A stretch of DNA of 13,150 bases, taken from positions 1 to 13,150 of the forward strand of contig CAIXFP010000627.1 in assembly GCA_903918705.1 (NCBI GenBank), given 5' to 3'. Below the pieces are notes generated by a model. That model saw only the letters and a program-made list of their open reading frames with translations, had not been told where the DNA came from and searched no databases. Made by a program: the position numbers and the translations under genes. Numbering within the stretch: the first letter of the stretch is position 1; every line of letters starts with the position of its first letter. This DNA is from an uncultured Pseudomonadota bacterium. Lineage in GTDB: Bacteria > Pseudomonadota > Gammaproteobacteria > Burkholderiales > Thiobacillaceae. Positions 1-8,366 of this stretch are shown here, piece by piece.

Positions 1-63
1 AATCAGGCCATTGCGCGGTTAGATGACGTGGCCCTGGAGTCACCACGTATTCTCAGGACATGA
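1..63 (+). CDS. 3' tail of an upstream reading frame, possibly the true 5' part of the next gene
   Basis: Frame 1 is open from the window edge and stops with TGA at 61-63, overlapping the ATG at 60-62 in an ATGA arrangement. The visible 20 residues end in ALESPRILRT and identify nothing by themselves. There are two readings. It may be a separate upstream gene translationally coupled to the next one. Alternatively, it may be the N-terminal part of the same secreted protein, thrown out of frame by one base: removing one base near 40-45 would join DDVALES to TYSQDMSAQIC in a smooth reading. I favour the second reading because the protein from 60 lacks an export signal, but it cannot be proved from 63 bases. 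Confidence 0.25.
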   Translation, partial: NQAIARLDDVALESPRILRT

Positions 64-656
64 GTGCACAAATCTGCACCAGCGGAGGGACCGCCACGGT
101 TACCTATACCGTCGCGAACCAGGGAGGCTCTCCAACTCCTGGGGACACACTTACAGAAACCTTCGGACATTGCAGTTTCTCCGCGGGTGGAAGCGCAGTT
201 TCGATGGATGGGTCGGCGATCATCGACATTAACCGCTGGAACAGCGCCAGCGACTACAACATGACCATCCAACTGGTCGCTCTGACAGGCTCGGAGGGTG
301 GTATCAGCTATGGTCCTTACAACTACTCAGGAAACATCGACGAAACCAACGGCGTCGTCAGTTACACCTATTCCGGCAGTGACTGGACGGTCATGGGCGA
401 TCCTGTCGTCACCAGCAACGGCACCACGGCGACCATCACTTCCGGCACGGTCCGGGTCAACTACGCCAGCTCCGGATGGGTCCGGGTCAACACCAGCAAC
501 TGGGTGTTCGACGTCAACACCGGCATCGCCGCCAACGGCAGCACGATGACCATCACCGCGTCCAACGGCACCAGCGCCCTGGTCACAGCCACGGGTGGCG
601 GACATTACACGGTGGCCATCACGGTCGGCGGCGCGACGAACAGCTACTATTTCTGA
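60..656 (+). CDS. Secreted/surface-type beta-rich protein, probably lacking its N-terminus
   Basis: I do not recognise a named family. The 198 residues from the ATG at 60 are rich in Ser, Thr, Gly, Asn and aromatics, with alternating beta-strand patterns and exactly two cysteines (about residues 6 and 38), as expected of an exported, disulfide-bonded beta protein. The order Cys-x-x-Gly-Gly, then Gly-Asp, then a Phe-x-x-Cys, then an Asp-Gly resembles a layout I recall from proteobacterial surface proteins, but I cannot name that domain. There is no signal peptide at this start, the ribosome-binding site is poor (AGGA only one base before ATG), and a frame-1 ORF overlaps it, so the real gene probably begins before the window and is frame-disrupted. 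An intrinsic terminator follows at once. Its role is unknown; export is inferred. Confidence 0.55.
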   Translation: MSAQICTSGGTATVTYTVANQGGSPTPGDTLTETFGHCSFSAGGSAVSMDGSAIIDINRWNSASDYNMTIQLVALTGSEGGISYGPYNYSGNIDETNGVVSYTYSGSDWTVMGDPVVTSNGTTATITSGTVRVNYASSGWVRVNTSNWVFDVNTGIAANGSTMTITASNGTSALVTATGGGHYTVAITVGGATNSYYF

Positions 657-671
657 ACGTAGCCCGAATTG

Positions 672-706
672 ACGCCCGGGGCAGCAACGCGCCTCGGGCG
701 TTTTTT
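672..706 (+). terminator. Rho-independent terminator after the first CDS
   Basis: An 11-bp GC-rich stem (672-682 paired with 691-701, one G-T wobble) encloses an 8-base loop and is followed by six T residues (701-706). It lies 15 bases after the stop codon at 654-656 and before the next gene's ribosome-binding site, so it should end transcription of the first gene. Confidence 0.9.
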
Positions 707-727
707 CTATCCGAGGCCAGGAAAACC

Positions 728-1579
728 ATGTTGACCCACACATGCAACAGGCCAGTCGGCTTGAAATCGCCCTGGCGCGGCGGCTTCCTGATAGTCGTCG
801 CCACCGCCACCGTGGCACCTGTGCAGGCCCGGAGCGTGCTGGTAGACGTCGCGCCGATCGATGTGAGCTACCGGGCGAGCGAGCGTTTCGAATCCGGCGC
901 ACTGGCCGATGAGGAGAAAGGCCGCCTGCAGGGGCTGTGCCTGCGCGCCGGCGTGGTAACGGGGGCGAATACCCTGGCCCTGCGTATCAGCCAGATCGAC
1001 GGGCTGCTCGAATACCGAGGCTCCACCCAGATCGGACTACCCATAACGACCACGACCGTGCTCTCGCTGCAGGACACCGCGCTGGAGTATGCACACGAGA
1101 TTCGTACTTCCGGTCCATGGCGCGGGTCAGCTGGCATCGGTGCCGGCGTCCGCCAGATCGACCGGGACATCCAGCCCACATTTTTCTCCGGCCCACTAAC
1201 GGAGAACATGACTTGGCAATATGCAAGGGCCGGGGTCCAGGTGGGCTACCAATTCAACTCACGTCTGGAACTCACGGCCCAGGCTCGAGGGGAACGCGGC
1301 CTGCGGGCATCGCTGAACGTCGACTATCACGGCTATGGCGATCCCGCCACGCTCCATCCACGTCCCGCCAACGGTTATGAACTGGAAACCGCCGCAGTCT
1401 GGCGGTACACGCCCCGGGTGGCCTTCAGCCTGTCCTATGCCCTGCACGACCAGCAATACGGCTCCACCCCCTATAGCGCCTTTCTGCGCAACGGCATCGT
1501 CGCGGGACAGGTACGTTACCCGGGTTCGCAGCAGACCATGCGAATCTGGGGCATCCATGCAGTCTTCAACCTGCCCTGA
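728..1579 (+). CDS. Probable outer-membrane beta-barrel protein
   Basis: This gene encodes 283 residues. The start at 728 is chosen because AGGA at 719-722 is well spaced and because the open frame further upstream runs through the terminator. Residues 1 to about 35 form a signal peptide: basic region, hydrophobic GGFLIVVATATVA, then a VQA cleavage site. The mature part has many short alternating polar/hydrophobic amphipathic segments with aromatic girdle-like residues (for example WQYARAGVQVGYQF and TPRVAFSLSYAL) and ends in a strand-like MRIWGIHAVFNLP. This is the pattern of a roughly 10-12-strand outer-membrane barrel, although the terminal residue is Pro rather than the usual Phe or Trp. 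No family name or substrate can be assigned. It is transcribed separately from the gene before it, since a terminator intervenes. Confidence 0.65.
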   Translation: MLTHTCNRPVGLKSPWRGGFLIVVATATVAPVQARSVLVDVAPIDVSYRASERFESGALADEEKGRLQGLCLRAGVVTGANTLALRISQIDGLLEYRGSTQIGLPITTTTVLSLQDTALEYAHEIRTSGPWRGSAGIGAGVRQIDRDIQPTFFSGPLTENMTWQYARAGVQVGYQFNSRLELTAQARGERGLRASLNVDYHGYGDPATLHPRPANGYELETAAVWRYTPRVAFSLSYALHDQQYGSTPYSAFLRNGIVAGQVRYPGSQQTMRIWGIHAVFNLP

Positions 1580-1603
1580 CGACCACGCCAACCAGTAGCC
1601 CCA

Positions 1604-1616
1604 CCGTGAGTCACGG
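1604..1616. other. Perfect 6-1-6 palindrome, possible operator
   Basis: CCGTGA-G-TCACGG lies 25 bases after the stop of the barrel-protein gene and about 225 bases before the next gene. The rest of the 1580-1840 spacer shows no convincing sigma70 promoter, terminator with a T-run, or RNA gene. The palindrome is too tight to be a good hairpin, so if it is functional a DNA-binding dimer is the likelier reader. Confidence 0.2.
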
Positions 1617-1840
1617 CGGCTTGAGCACAGGCAGGTAGGCCGCTCGGGCCCTGGCTGGGAGGACTCCGGAAGGCCCCCTGCTGGCCGGGACGGCACGAGC
1701 GGGCTCGACGCTCACGCCCTTTGTGGGGAGAAAAGTAAAGTCCGTGCCGCGCGGGGAATATCGACTACCCTGGCGCAAACGCCGCGGCAACTTTATGCCC
1801 ACACCGTGGTCTGCCTCCATTCACCACCACCGTACCCGCC

Positions 1841-2551
1841 GTGAACAAGATCCTATTGGCCACCACTCTGCTCTGTACCAGCCTGGCCCAGGCTGACGAC
1901 ACTTCGCCCGTTTCCATTGCACCGGTTGCCTCCGCCGCGCCCGCGACCTCCACCACCCGCTTTGCCGACCGCTGCACCGATTTCACCCGCAACGGCTGGG
2001 CTTTCAAGTCACCGCGCAATTTCCTGCAATGGCTGGATGTCTTCAGCGATCCCGGCATCTGGCTGGAATTCGCGCACCGCGGACTGGACCCGCAATCCTA
2101 CGTGCGGACTTTGACCAGCATTCTGGACCCGGGCACCGCGAAGAATTACCTGGAATGGGGCGATCCCGGCATCTATGCCAAATGGGCCAAGGCGGCGGGG
2201 GAGCCGGACTATTACACCGCGGTCAACGCCATCCTGTTCGATCCCGGCCGCGCCATGCGCTGGGCCATGCTGCCCCTGGATGAACGTCCATGGAAACTCC
2301 TGGGTGAAGCAGTCAATCCGGAAACCTGGGGCAAATGGCTGGCGGCGCCATTGCAGCCGGATACCCAGGAACTGCTGAGGAAGGTGCTGGACCCGGAAAC
2401 CGTGTCGAACTGGGCCAAGGCCCTGGCCAACCCCGCCAGCTACCCGGCACTGAAACCGGTGGCGACGCCGGCTGTCTACAGCCATCCCGACACCCCACGG
2501 GGCAATCCCTATCTAAGGGAATCCGGCACGACCTGGAGGAGAGCGATCTAA
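1841..2551 (+). CDS. Exported protein made of 12-13-residue [D/N/E/Q]P repeats
   Basis: This 236-residue protein is not recognised as a named family. The GTG start at 1841 gives an immediate signal peptide (MNKILLATTLLCTSLAQA, cleavage after residue 18), which supports this start although no Shine-Dalgarno sequence is visible. After a Pro/Ala/Thr-rich linker and a short segment with Cys45, an acidic or amide residue followed by Pro recurs at residues 70, 83, 96, 108, 121, 134, 159, 172, 184 and 197 (plus a degenerate copy at 147). The spacing is a strict 12-13 residues, with Trp or Tyr commonly 3-7 residues later. This suggests an alpha-solenoid of short helices, each capped by Asp-Pro or Asn-Pro. 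The protein is presumably periplasmic or secreted. Its function is unknown. Confidence 0.65.
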   Translation: MNKILLATTLLCTSLAQADDTSPVSIAPVASAAPATSTTRFADRCTDFTRNGWAFKSPRNFLQWLDVFSDPGIWLEFAHRGLDPQSYVRTLTSILDPGTAKNYLEWGDPGIYAKWAKAAGEPDYYTAVNAILFDPGRAMRWAMLPLDERPWKLLGEAVNPETWGKWLAAPLQPDTQELLRKVLDPETVSNWAKALANPASYPALKPVATPAVYSHPDTPRGNPYLRESGTTWRRAI

Positions 2552-2561
2552 CCGCCCGGGG

Positions 2562-2789
2562 TCAATCCAGGGGCGAGAGCAGATCTCCGCACACTCCCTG
2601 CGCCGGGCCGAGTCCCATGCCGGCCTCGCCCCGGCGCGGGGGACTCGACGTGTGTTGCGTGACGGGTAGCAAACTTGCCACCAGCAAGCCATAGCCATAT
2701 CGGCTGAGAAAGACATCCTCGCCAGCCGCGATGGCGGCGATCAGCCTGCGGTATGTGGATTCCGGTTCGGAGTTTCCGCGGGTTCGCAT
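2562..2789 (-). CDS. Possible small protein of unknown function downstream of pilY1
   Basis: This is a 75-codon minus-strand ORF in the 316-base spacer between the repeat-protein gene and pilY1. In its favour: an ATG at 2789 preceded by GAGGAA with 5-base spacing, good GC-rich codon use in the first half, and the same direction as pilY1, ending 78 bases before it on the map. The N-terminal half contains a helix-like stretch (STYRRLIAAIAAGEDVFLSRYGYGLLVASLL). Against it: no recognised family, and the C-terminal third is Gly/Pro/Arg-rich and runs through a strong inverted repeat at 2600-2637, so it may be non-coding. It could be a real small pilus-linked protein, a decayed gene fragment, or chance. 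Confidence 0.35.
   Translation of the reverse strand: MRTRGNSEPESTYRRLIAAIAAGEDVFLSRYGYGLLVASLLPVTQHTSSPPRRGEAGMGLGPAQGVCGDLLSPLD
2600..2637. other. Strong GC-rich inverted repeat in a convergent spacer
   Basis: Bases 2600-2612 pair with 2625-2637 (13 bp, one mismatch) around a 12-base loop. It sits between the convergently read 236-residue protein gene and the pilus cluster, where a bidirectional terminator would be expected. However, no T-run follows on either strand, so intrinsic termination is not supported. It may slow polymerase, protect an mRNA end, or be incidental. Confidence 0.35.
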
Positions 2790-2867
2790 CTCGATTCCTC
2801 GGGTTGATGGCGCGGCAAGGGTAATTCCTGCCGCGGGCCGGAACAGTTTCGATCCGGGAGGGGCCTC

Positions 2868-5800
2868 CTACTCGACGATTTCATGCCAGGTCACCCGCCC
2901 GGCATTGCCCGGGCCGAGATTGGTTTCGACGGACATGATGTCGCCGGTGAGCCGGTTGAGCAGGGTGACGCCCGGACTGGACTTGCTGGTGGAGCGCAGG
3001 AAGGTGGCGCCCCCCAGAGCGGCACCGATCTTGATGCCGCCGCCCCGGACATCGCTGCTGGGGCTCAGGATACCGTCGCCATTGGTATCGAAAGGCGGAT
3101 AGGGAAGCACGGTGCCGTTGGCGTAATCCAGGGCCATCAGCCAGCCGTCGCCGCCATGATCGCAGGCGGCGGGACTGGGGATGAAGGTGTTGAAATAGAT
3201 GACGCCGTTGAGCAACTGCGGAACGCCAGTCAGGCGCTCGCCACTGCTGGGCAGATCCAGTCGCCAGCCCAGATAGGCGGTGGGTGTGCCGCTGCTGTTC
3301 TGGCAGTTGCCGAGTTCCCCGGCATTGCACCAGACCACCGGCGAACCGGTGGGGATGCGCACGCCGACGTTGATGGTGGCGCCGTTGATGGTGCTGCCGG
3401 CAGCGTATTCGGTGACGGACTGGGCCTGGAGCCATTGCCTCCCCGGGATGGGGGAACCACTGAGCACGCCGGTCGTGCCGGGCGCTCCGGTGCGGTCCCA
3501 GACCCCGTAGAAAGTCTGCACGGCGGTGTTGCTGGAGTCGGCGGCCTCCAGGTATTTGCCGGTGCCGAAGAGAAGCAAGGCACCACCCAACTTGTGCTGG
3601 GTAATTTCCGGTGGTGACAGGATGGGCTGGGCATTGCCGCTAGCGTCCTTGGCGGTAAAAAGTGCACGTCCGGACAAGGCGACCTGCCACTGGGAGGGCG
3701 TCGACGAAGAGACGTCGAACTTCCAGAGGTTGCCCTTGAGGTCGCCGGCATAGATCACATCAACCTTGCCGTCGCCGTTGAGATCGAACGGCACCGGGGT
3801 GGAGAGGCCGTTGCTACCGCTGGAAGATTCGGCCACCAGCTTGATGTAGTCGCCGGATCCGGTCCAACTGCCGTCGGTGCCGCCGTCGAGGAACAGGATG
3901 AACAGGGCGGCTTTGCCGGCGGTGCTGTTGTAGCCGTTGCCGACGATCACGGCCCAGCGCCCGTCGTTCATGCGCACAATCTGGCGCGATTGGCCGCTGG
4001 CAATGTTCTTCGTCGGCCAGTTGTAGGTGTAGCCGAGATCGGCATCGTCGTTGGCGGTGAACTCCCACAGAGCCAGGCTGGAGGCGCGGGTCTGGATGAA
4101 ACTGGTGTCCGGATCGGTGACGTCCAGGGCGAAATACCCCTTGCCGCCGCCATTAAGGCCACCCACCAGCACGGTCTTCCAGGCGCCGCCCACCACTGCG
4201 TCGGCAGCCATCGGGCTGCCGTCGACGAAATAGGCATGGCTGTAGCCCTGGGCGGTGAGTTGGCTCAGATTGGAATAAAGCGGGGAAGGCAGGTAGCCGA
4301 GGACTTCCTTGCCGACGTTGGCGTTACCCACATTGACGTTGAAGCCATGCAGGAAGCCATCGTTGGCACCCACCCAGACGACGGGAGTGCGGCTGCGCCA
4401 GGTGCTGGCGAAGGCACTGTAACCAGTGTAATCCACATCGGAGTAACCGGCGGCCGGCGGGCCCACATAGAGGGGGTTGGAGGCGACGATGTCGCCCAGA
4501 GGGCCGGCTGACCGCTGGCGCAACTGGCTTGCGGACTTACCCTCGAACTGGGTCTGGCCACGCAGCCAGCCGACCCGGTCGGAACCGCGGTTGTCGACGC
4601 TACCCGCCGCACTGGTGTTGAGGGCGGCGAGTTGCGCGGTCTGGCCGGAAAGTCCGCTCCAGGTGAAGGGCAGTCCACCGTGGCTGGCGCTGCCGTAGGT
4701 GATGAGGGTGCGGTAATCGCTGCTGCTGCCGACCAGGCTGCGCAGGATGACGGAAGCATCCCATTCCGAGGCGTTGGCCACCGTGCCATTCTCGGCCACC
4801 ACGTAGGACTGGAGTTGCCCGCTCCAGCCATTGGCATTGAAACGCGCCTGATAGAGACGGCTGTTGGTTCGGATCGAGGTGGAGTTGGTGGTCACGGCGC
4901 TGGCGGCGGCGGTCTCCAGGATGGCGGTAAAGGTGCGGTCGAGAGCCTGGTCCAGGCCCAGGGGGTTGGACACCAGAAAATAGTTGTCGGGAATGCCGTC
5001 GTTGCCATAGTCGCCGCTGCTGGTGCGGCTGTCCCACTCGCTGGCGAGATCGGGCAGATTGTTGCCGTTGCTGTCGCTGAAACCACCCCACTTGGCGGCG
5101 TACCAAAGCGGATCCTGAAGTGTTGCCGCGGTGCCAGAACCCAGGGTGTAGGTGGCGGTGGTGGCGGCATTGGTATCCTGGCAATTGCTGCAACCGCCGG
5201 TGCCGTTCACGTTTGTGGCCGGGCTGACGTGGATGCCGGCGGGATCGGTGAAATTGAAGCCGTAGATGCCGGAATGGAAATGCGGCCCATCCTGGGTGGT
5301 ACCGCTGACGATGTAGCCGAACCCCTGGGGGTTGACCGTCGAATCGGCGATGACATTGGTGGTAACGGTCAGGGTGTTGGCGTTCTTGTCCAGATGCCAG
5401 GAAAGCACGCCCCAGACGTCCTGGTCGTAATCGCCACCCTGTTCGCTATCGTCCCAGTTGAGATAGACCATGCCGTCTGCCGTGCTGGTGGTGGCGGACT
5501 GGTAGACGATCTGCATGTCCACCAACTGGCCACCGCCCTGGGGGGCCGTATTGAATAGTCGATAAGCGGGTTGCAGGATCGCGCGCGGCGTGGTCTCGCC
5601 GGAAAGGGCGATGCGAATCTGCGGCACATTGGTGGCCAACTGAACGCCGTAGGTATTGACCTTCAACGATTTGACATCGGTCGAGGGGACCGTAAGGTTG
5701 CTGCGAATGCGTTGGGTATGCGACACGTAGGCGAGGCCGTCCATAAGCCAGGAACCCTGAACAGTGGGGCCTTCCGGGCAGATGCCGGAAGCGCTCCCGA

Positions 5801-7796
5801 GGGAATTGAGGGTTTTCGCGCTGCACAGTTCGTTGTTGTCGCTGCCGTTCATGCCCATGAAAAAACTGTGGCCATTGAGCCCTTCACTGGCCCCCACCGT
5901 GTTGGTGAGGGCGGCGGCGGTGCTGCCGCTGCCGATAGCGCTCATCACGGTACTGCCCAGGTCGCTGTCGTAACTGGAAACGCTGGCGTTGAACATGACC
6001 ACGTTGAGTGGCGCACAGTAGTTGCTGCTAGCCAGCGGATCGCTCCAGGTGGCCAGCGGCAGGCCCAGGAGGTTGTCCTTGCTGCCGCTGTTCGTATAAC
6101 CGTAGCCACTGCTGGCACCGGCGCCCGCGTAATAGCGCAGGGATTCGTAGTAGACCTCGGACATGGGATTGCCCCAGCTGGTGCAACTGTTCTCCGTGAT
6201 GCTGGTAAGTTGCCAGGAGCAGTTGTCCCCGGCGGCGTTGAGATAGGTGCCGTCGCCGTAGTTGTAGCCGTAGATGCGCAGGTAGTTGAGGCTATTGATG
6301 ATGCCCGCCGGGGTGGCTGCCGACGTCGTGCTGCGCGGGCTGCCGGGCGGGGTGGCCGGCTGTACGAAGGTGCCGTCCGTGCTGATGTTGATCTCGTCGC
6401 TCAAGGGGCCGACATTCTTGCGCAACACCCCGCCGGAGATGTTCTTGGTATAGCTGCCGGTCATCAGGCCGAATTGCAACTGGCCGCTGTCGCCGTAGTA
6501 CTGCAACAAGCCGATGGGCTTGGTGTCGCCGCTGGTGTACTGCTTGCAGCGCTCCGTGCCGAGCTGGCCGGGCACGCAGGCCTTCACCCGCGCCACGTAG
6601 TCGTAAGAACCCTGGCCGTTGGCGATGCGGCCGCTGGCAACCGTGGTCTTGTTGGGCGACAGGCTGCTGGCGTAAAGGCCAGTCAGCGCGGCGCGATTGC
6701 CGTTGGCACCAGTGGCGCCGGAAAGGCTGTCGGTATTCTCGGCCGGGCTGGCAGAGGCCAGTTCTTCCCGCCACAGGCATTGCCAGCGCTCGTTGGCCGA
6801 CCACAGAGCGAAGTTGCCCTTGGCGACGCGAATCAACGGAGGATTGGTGTTGTTTTGCGAAGTCGAGGTGGAGGAACCCAGGGTGGTGTTGCACAGGGTG
6901 ATGCCGGTCTGGGTCCAATTCTCGATATTCCAGTTGGAACCAGGGGACCCGCTGCCGTGAACCTGCTCCACTACGACCTTGATCTGACCGGAGGAGCAGG
7001 AATTGGCGTTGGAAACCAACGTGTTGTACATTTTTATGCCGGTGCCGTTGACGCAGCTGACGGCGCCCATCATGTACTTGTTCGAGCCAGGTGTCGGGTC
7101 GCGTATCACCACCTGGTCGCCGTAGGCGAAACCGGTGGTGGAGGTCGGCGAGAAGGTAAGTACCGCCGGCGTGCTGGCTGGGATCGCCAAGCTGCTGAGA
7201 CTGCCCACCACGCTGGGCGAGGCGGACAGATTAAAAGGCGTGAGGCTGCTGATGTCGCTGCCGTTGTAATACTTGGCGAAGGAATGGGCGTCGGTGGGCA
7301 GGTAGGAGCGCTCCAGCACGGTGATGGCGTTGGCGCCACCGGCGGCGTAACTCTGGTCGGTGGAACGCAGGCCGCCGTAGAGCAGCTTGCGCACCGCGTC
7401 CATGCGGGTCATGGTGGCCCAGTTGAGGAAGTTGCCGCTCCACTGGCCGGAACAGTATTTATTGCTGGTATTGGCGGCGGGCTCGAAGCGCAGGTTGGCG
7501 GTGGAGTAGTTGTAACACTTGTATGGGTCGAAATAGCCGTAGTAGTCGATGGAGTTTTTATAGGTCGTATCCAGCTGACCATCGCCATCCAGGTCGGAAT
7601 AGTCGTTGTAGGCCTTCTTGAAAAGTTGCTGATCCTTGGACACATCCAGCATCACCTTGGGAGGAATGGTGGAACTGATGAACAGGGGCGCCGTGGCGAG
7701 ATTAAGGGCGTGCGCCGGTGCCATCGACAACCACAGTAGGTTGGGCAAAACGTAACGTGCCCAACGCCCCACCATCTTCCAGAACGATCCCATCAT
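2868..7796 (-). CDS. pilY1: PilY1, type IV pilus tip-associated adhesin/assembly protein
   Basis: PilY1 is a large secreted protein that primes type IVa pilus assembly with the minor pilins, sits at the pilus tip, and acts in adhesion and calcium-dependent control of retraction (family knowledge). Here it has 1642 residues. The signal peptide ends APAHA at residue 30. A conserved N-terminal block follows (FLNWATMTRMDAVRKLLYGG), with an EF-hand-like loop DLDGDGQLD at residues 68-76. A von Willebrand A-like segment (around 590-760) is divergent. The typical LWYAAKWGGF and LYQARFNANGWSGQL blocks precede the C-terminal PilC/PilY1 beta-propeller (about 1080-1480), which carries the calcium loop DLNGDGKVD near residue 1340. 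AGGAG lies only 3 bases before the first ATG but 6 before the second, so translation may begin at 7793. The gene starts 7 bases after pilX ends, so the two are co-transcribed. No vWA MIDAS motif is obvious. Confidence 0.95.
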   Translation of the reverse strand: MMGSFWKMVGRWARYVLPNLLWLSMAPAHALNLATAPLFISSTIPPKVMLDVSKDQQLFKKAYNDYSDLDGDGQLDTTYKNSIDYYGYFDPYKCYNYSTANLRFEPAANTSNKYCSGQWSGNFLNWATMTRMDAVRKLLYGGLRSTDQSYAAGGANAITVLERSYLPTDAHSFAKYYNGSDISSLTPFNLSASPSVVGSLSSLAIPASTPAVLTFSPTSTTGFAYGDQVVIRDPTPGSNKYMMGAVSCVNGTGIKMYNTLVSNANSCSSGQIKVVVEQVHGSGSPGSNWNIENWTQTGITLCNTTLGSSTSTSQNNTNPPLIRVAKGNFALWSANERWQCLWREELASASPAENTDSLSGATGANGNRAALTGLYASSLSPNKTTVASGRIANGQGSYDYVARVKACVPGQLGTERCKQYTSGDTKPIGLLQYYGDSGQLQFGLMTGSYTKNISGGVLRKNVGPLSDEINISTDGTFVQPATPPGSPRSTTSAATPAGIINSLNYLRIYGYNYGDGTYLNAAGDNCSWQLTSITENSCTSWGNPMSEVYYESLRYYAGAGASSGYGYTNSGSKDNLLGLPLATWSDPLASSNYCAPLNVVMFNASVSSYDSDLGSTVMSAIGSGSTAAALTNTVGASEGLNGHSFFMGMNGSDNNELCSAKTLNSLGSASGICPEGPTVQGSWLMDGLAYVSHTQRIRSNLTVPSTDVKSLKVNTYGVQLATNVPQIRIALSGETTPRAILQPAYRLFNTAPQGGGQLVDMQIVYQSATTSTADGMVYLNWDDSEQGGDYDQDVWGVLSWHLDKNANTLTVTTNVIADSTVNPQGFGYIVSGTTQDGPHFHSGIYGFNFTDPAGIHVSPATNVNGTGGCSNCQDTNAATTATYTLGSGTAATLQDPLWYAAKWGGFSDSNGNNLPDLASEWDSRTSSGDYGNDGIPDNYFLVSNPLGLDQALDRTFTAILETAAASAVTTNSTSIRTNSRLYQARFNANGWSGQLQSYVVAENGTVANASEWDASVILRSLVGSSSDYRTLITYGSASHGGLPFTWSGLSGQTAQLAALNTSAAGSVDNRGSDRVGWLRGQTQFEGKSASQLRQRSAGPLGDIVASNPLYVGPPAAGYSDVDYTGYSAFASTWRSRTPVVWVGANDGFLHGFNVNVGNANVGKEVLGYLPSPLYSNLSQLTAQGYSHAYFVDGSPMAADAVVGGAWKTVLVGGLNGGGKGYFALDVTDPDTSFIQTRASSLALWEFTANDDADLGYTYNWPTKNIASGQSRQIVRMNDGRWAVIVGNGYNSTAGKAALFILFLDGGTDGSWTGSGDYIKLVAESSSGSNGLSTPVPFDLNGDGKVDVIYAGDLKGNLWKFDVSSSTPSQWQVALSGRALFTAKDASGNAQPILSPPEITQHKLGGALLLFGTGKYLEAADSSNTAVQTFYGVWDRTGAPGTTGVLSGSPIPGRQWLQAQSVTEYAAGSTINGATINVGVRIPTGSPVVWCNAGELGNCQNSSGTPTAYLGWRLDLPSSGERLTGVPQLLNGVIYFNTFIPSPAACDHGGDGWLMALDYANGTVLPYPPFDTNGDGILSPSSDVRGGGIKIGAALGGATFLRSTSKSSPGVTLLNRLTGDIMSVETNLGPGNAGRVTWHEIVE

Positions 7797-7803
7797 CCAC
7801 TCC

Positions 7804-8361
7804 TCAGGCCCGGTAGATTTCCTGCATGGTCACCGCCGTACCAGGAAGGGAACCTACCGCGCGCACCGTGATGCGGTAGTAGATGCTGTCGGCCTGGCCG
7901 GAGGTCTGCTTGTGGAAACCTTCGATCACATAACTCGGCTGTTGCGCGACGCCCACGATACCGGTGGCACCGGTCAACTGTCCGTACTGGATGGACTTAT
8001 CGGCATTCGTAAAGATTCCATTAGTCTTCCAGACATCGCTGGCCATACCTGCCGGCGTATTCACGGCATAACCTTGTGGGCCGTTGTAGCAAAGACCGCT
8101 GGCGCACTCGCGATTGAAGCCGGTGAGACCGGTTACGGAAGTGGAGAGATACGTCTCGGCATCGCGCAACGCCATTTCCGCTGCCTCGCTGGCGAGCTTG
8201 TGATCCTGCCAGGCGCCGCTCATGCGTTCCTGCATGAAGGAAGTGGTGATGGAAGAGTAACCCAGAGTGGTCAGCACGCCCAGGAAGATCAGGCTGGTGA
8301 TCAGGGACATGCCGCGTTGTTGTTTCGGGCTGTTGCTGAACTGTCTGGCGGGGTATTTCAT
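7804..8361 (-). CDS. pilX: PilX, type IV pilus minor pilin
   Basis: This 185-residue prepilin has a basic leader of 17 residues ending in QQRG, a PilD/prepilin peptidase cleavage site (Gly then Met-Ser-Leu-Ile-Thr), and a hydrophobic helix. The PilX_N block QERMSGAWQDHKLASEAAEMALRDAE follows. Position +5 of the mature protein is Thr, not the usual Glu; this is typical of PilX/GspK-type pilins that cap the pilus tip. Two cysteines (ECASGLC) probably form a disulfide. The family role is to form the priming/tip complex with PilV, PilW and PilY1 in the inner membrane. AGGAG lies 7 bases before the ATG. The gene has its own promoter and a c-di-GMP riboswitch leader (8362-8578), separating its control from pilV-pilW, and pilY1 follows after 7 bases. 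Confidence 0.93.
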   Translation of the reverse strand: MKYPARQFSNSPKQQRGMSLITSLIFLGVLTTLGYSSITTSFMQERMSGAWQDHKLASEAAEMALRDAETYLSTSVTGLTGFNRECASGLCYNGPQGYAVNTPAGMASDVWKTNGIFTNADKSIQYGQLTGATGIVGVAQQPSYVIEGFHKQTSGQADSIYYRITVRAVGSLPGTAVTMQEIYRA

Positions 8362-8366
8362 GGCGT

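Noticed and set aside
476..727. 84-codon N-terminal extension of the barrel-protein gene
   Set aside because: It overlaps the first CDS and passes through a clear terminator; the start at 728 has a ribosome-binding site and signal peptide.
5571..7739. 722-codon plus-strand open frame
   Set aside because: It lies entirely antisense to pilY1, is low-complexity Gly/Ala/Val, has no recognisable domain, and is the usual shadow of a GC-rich gene.
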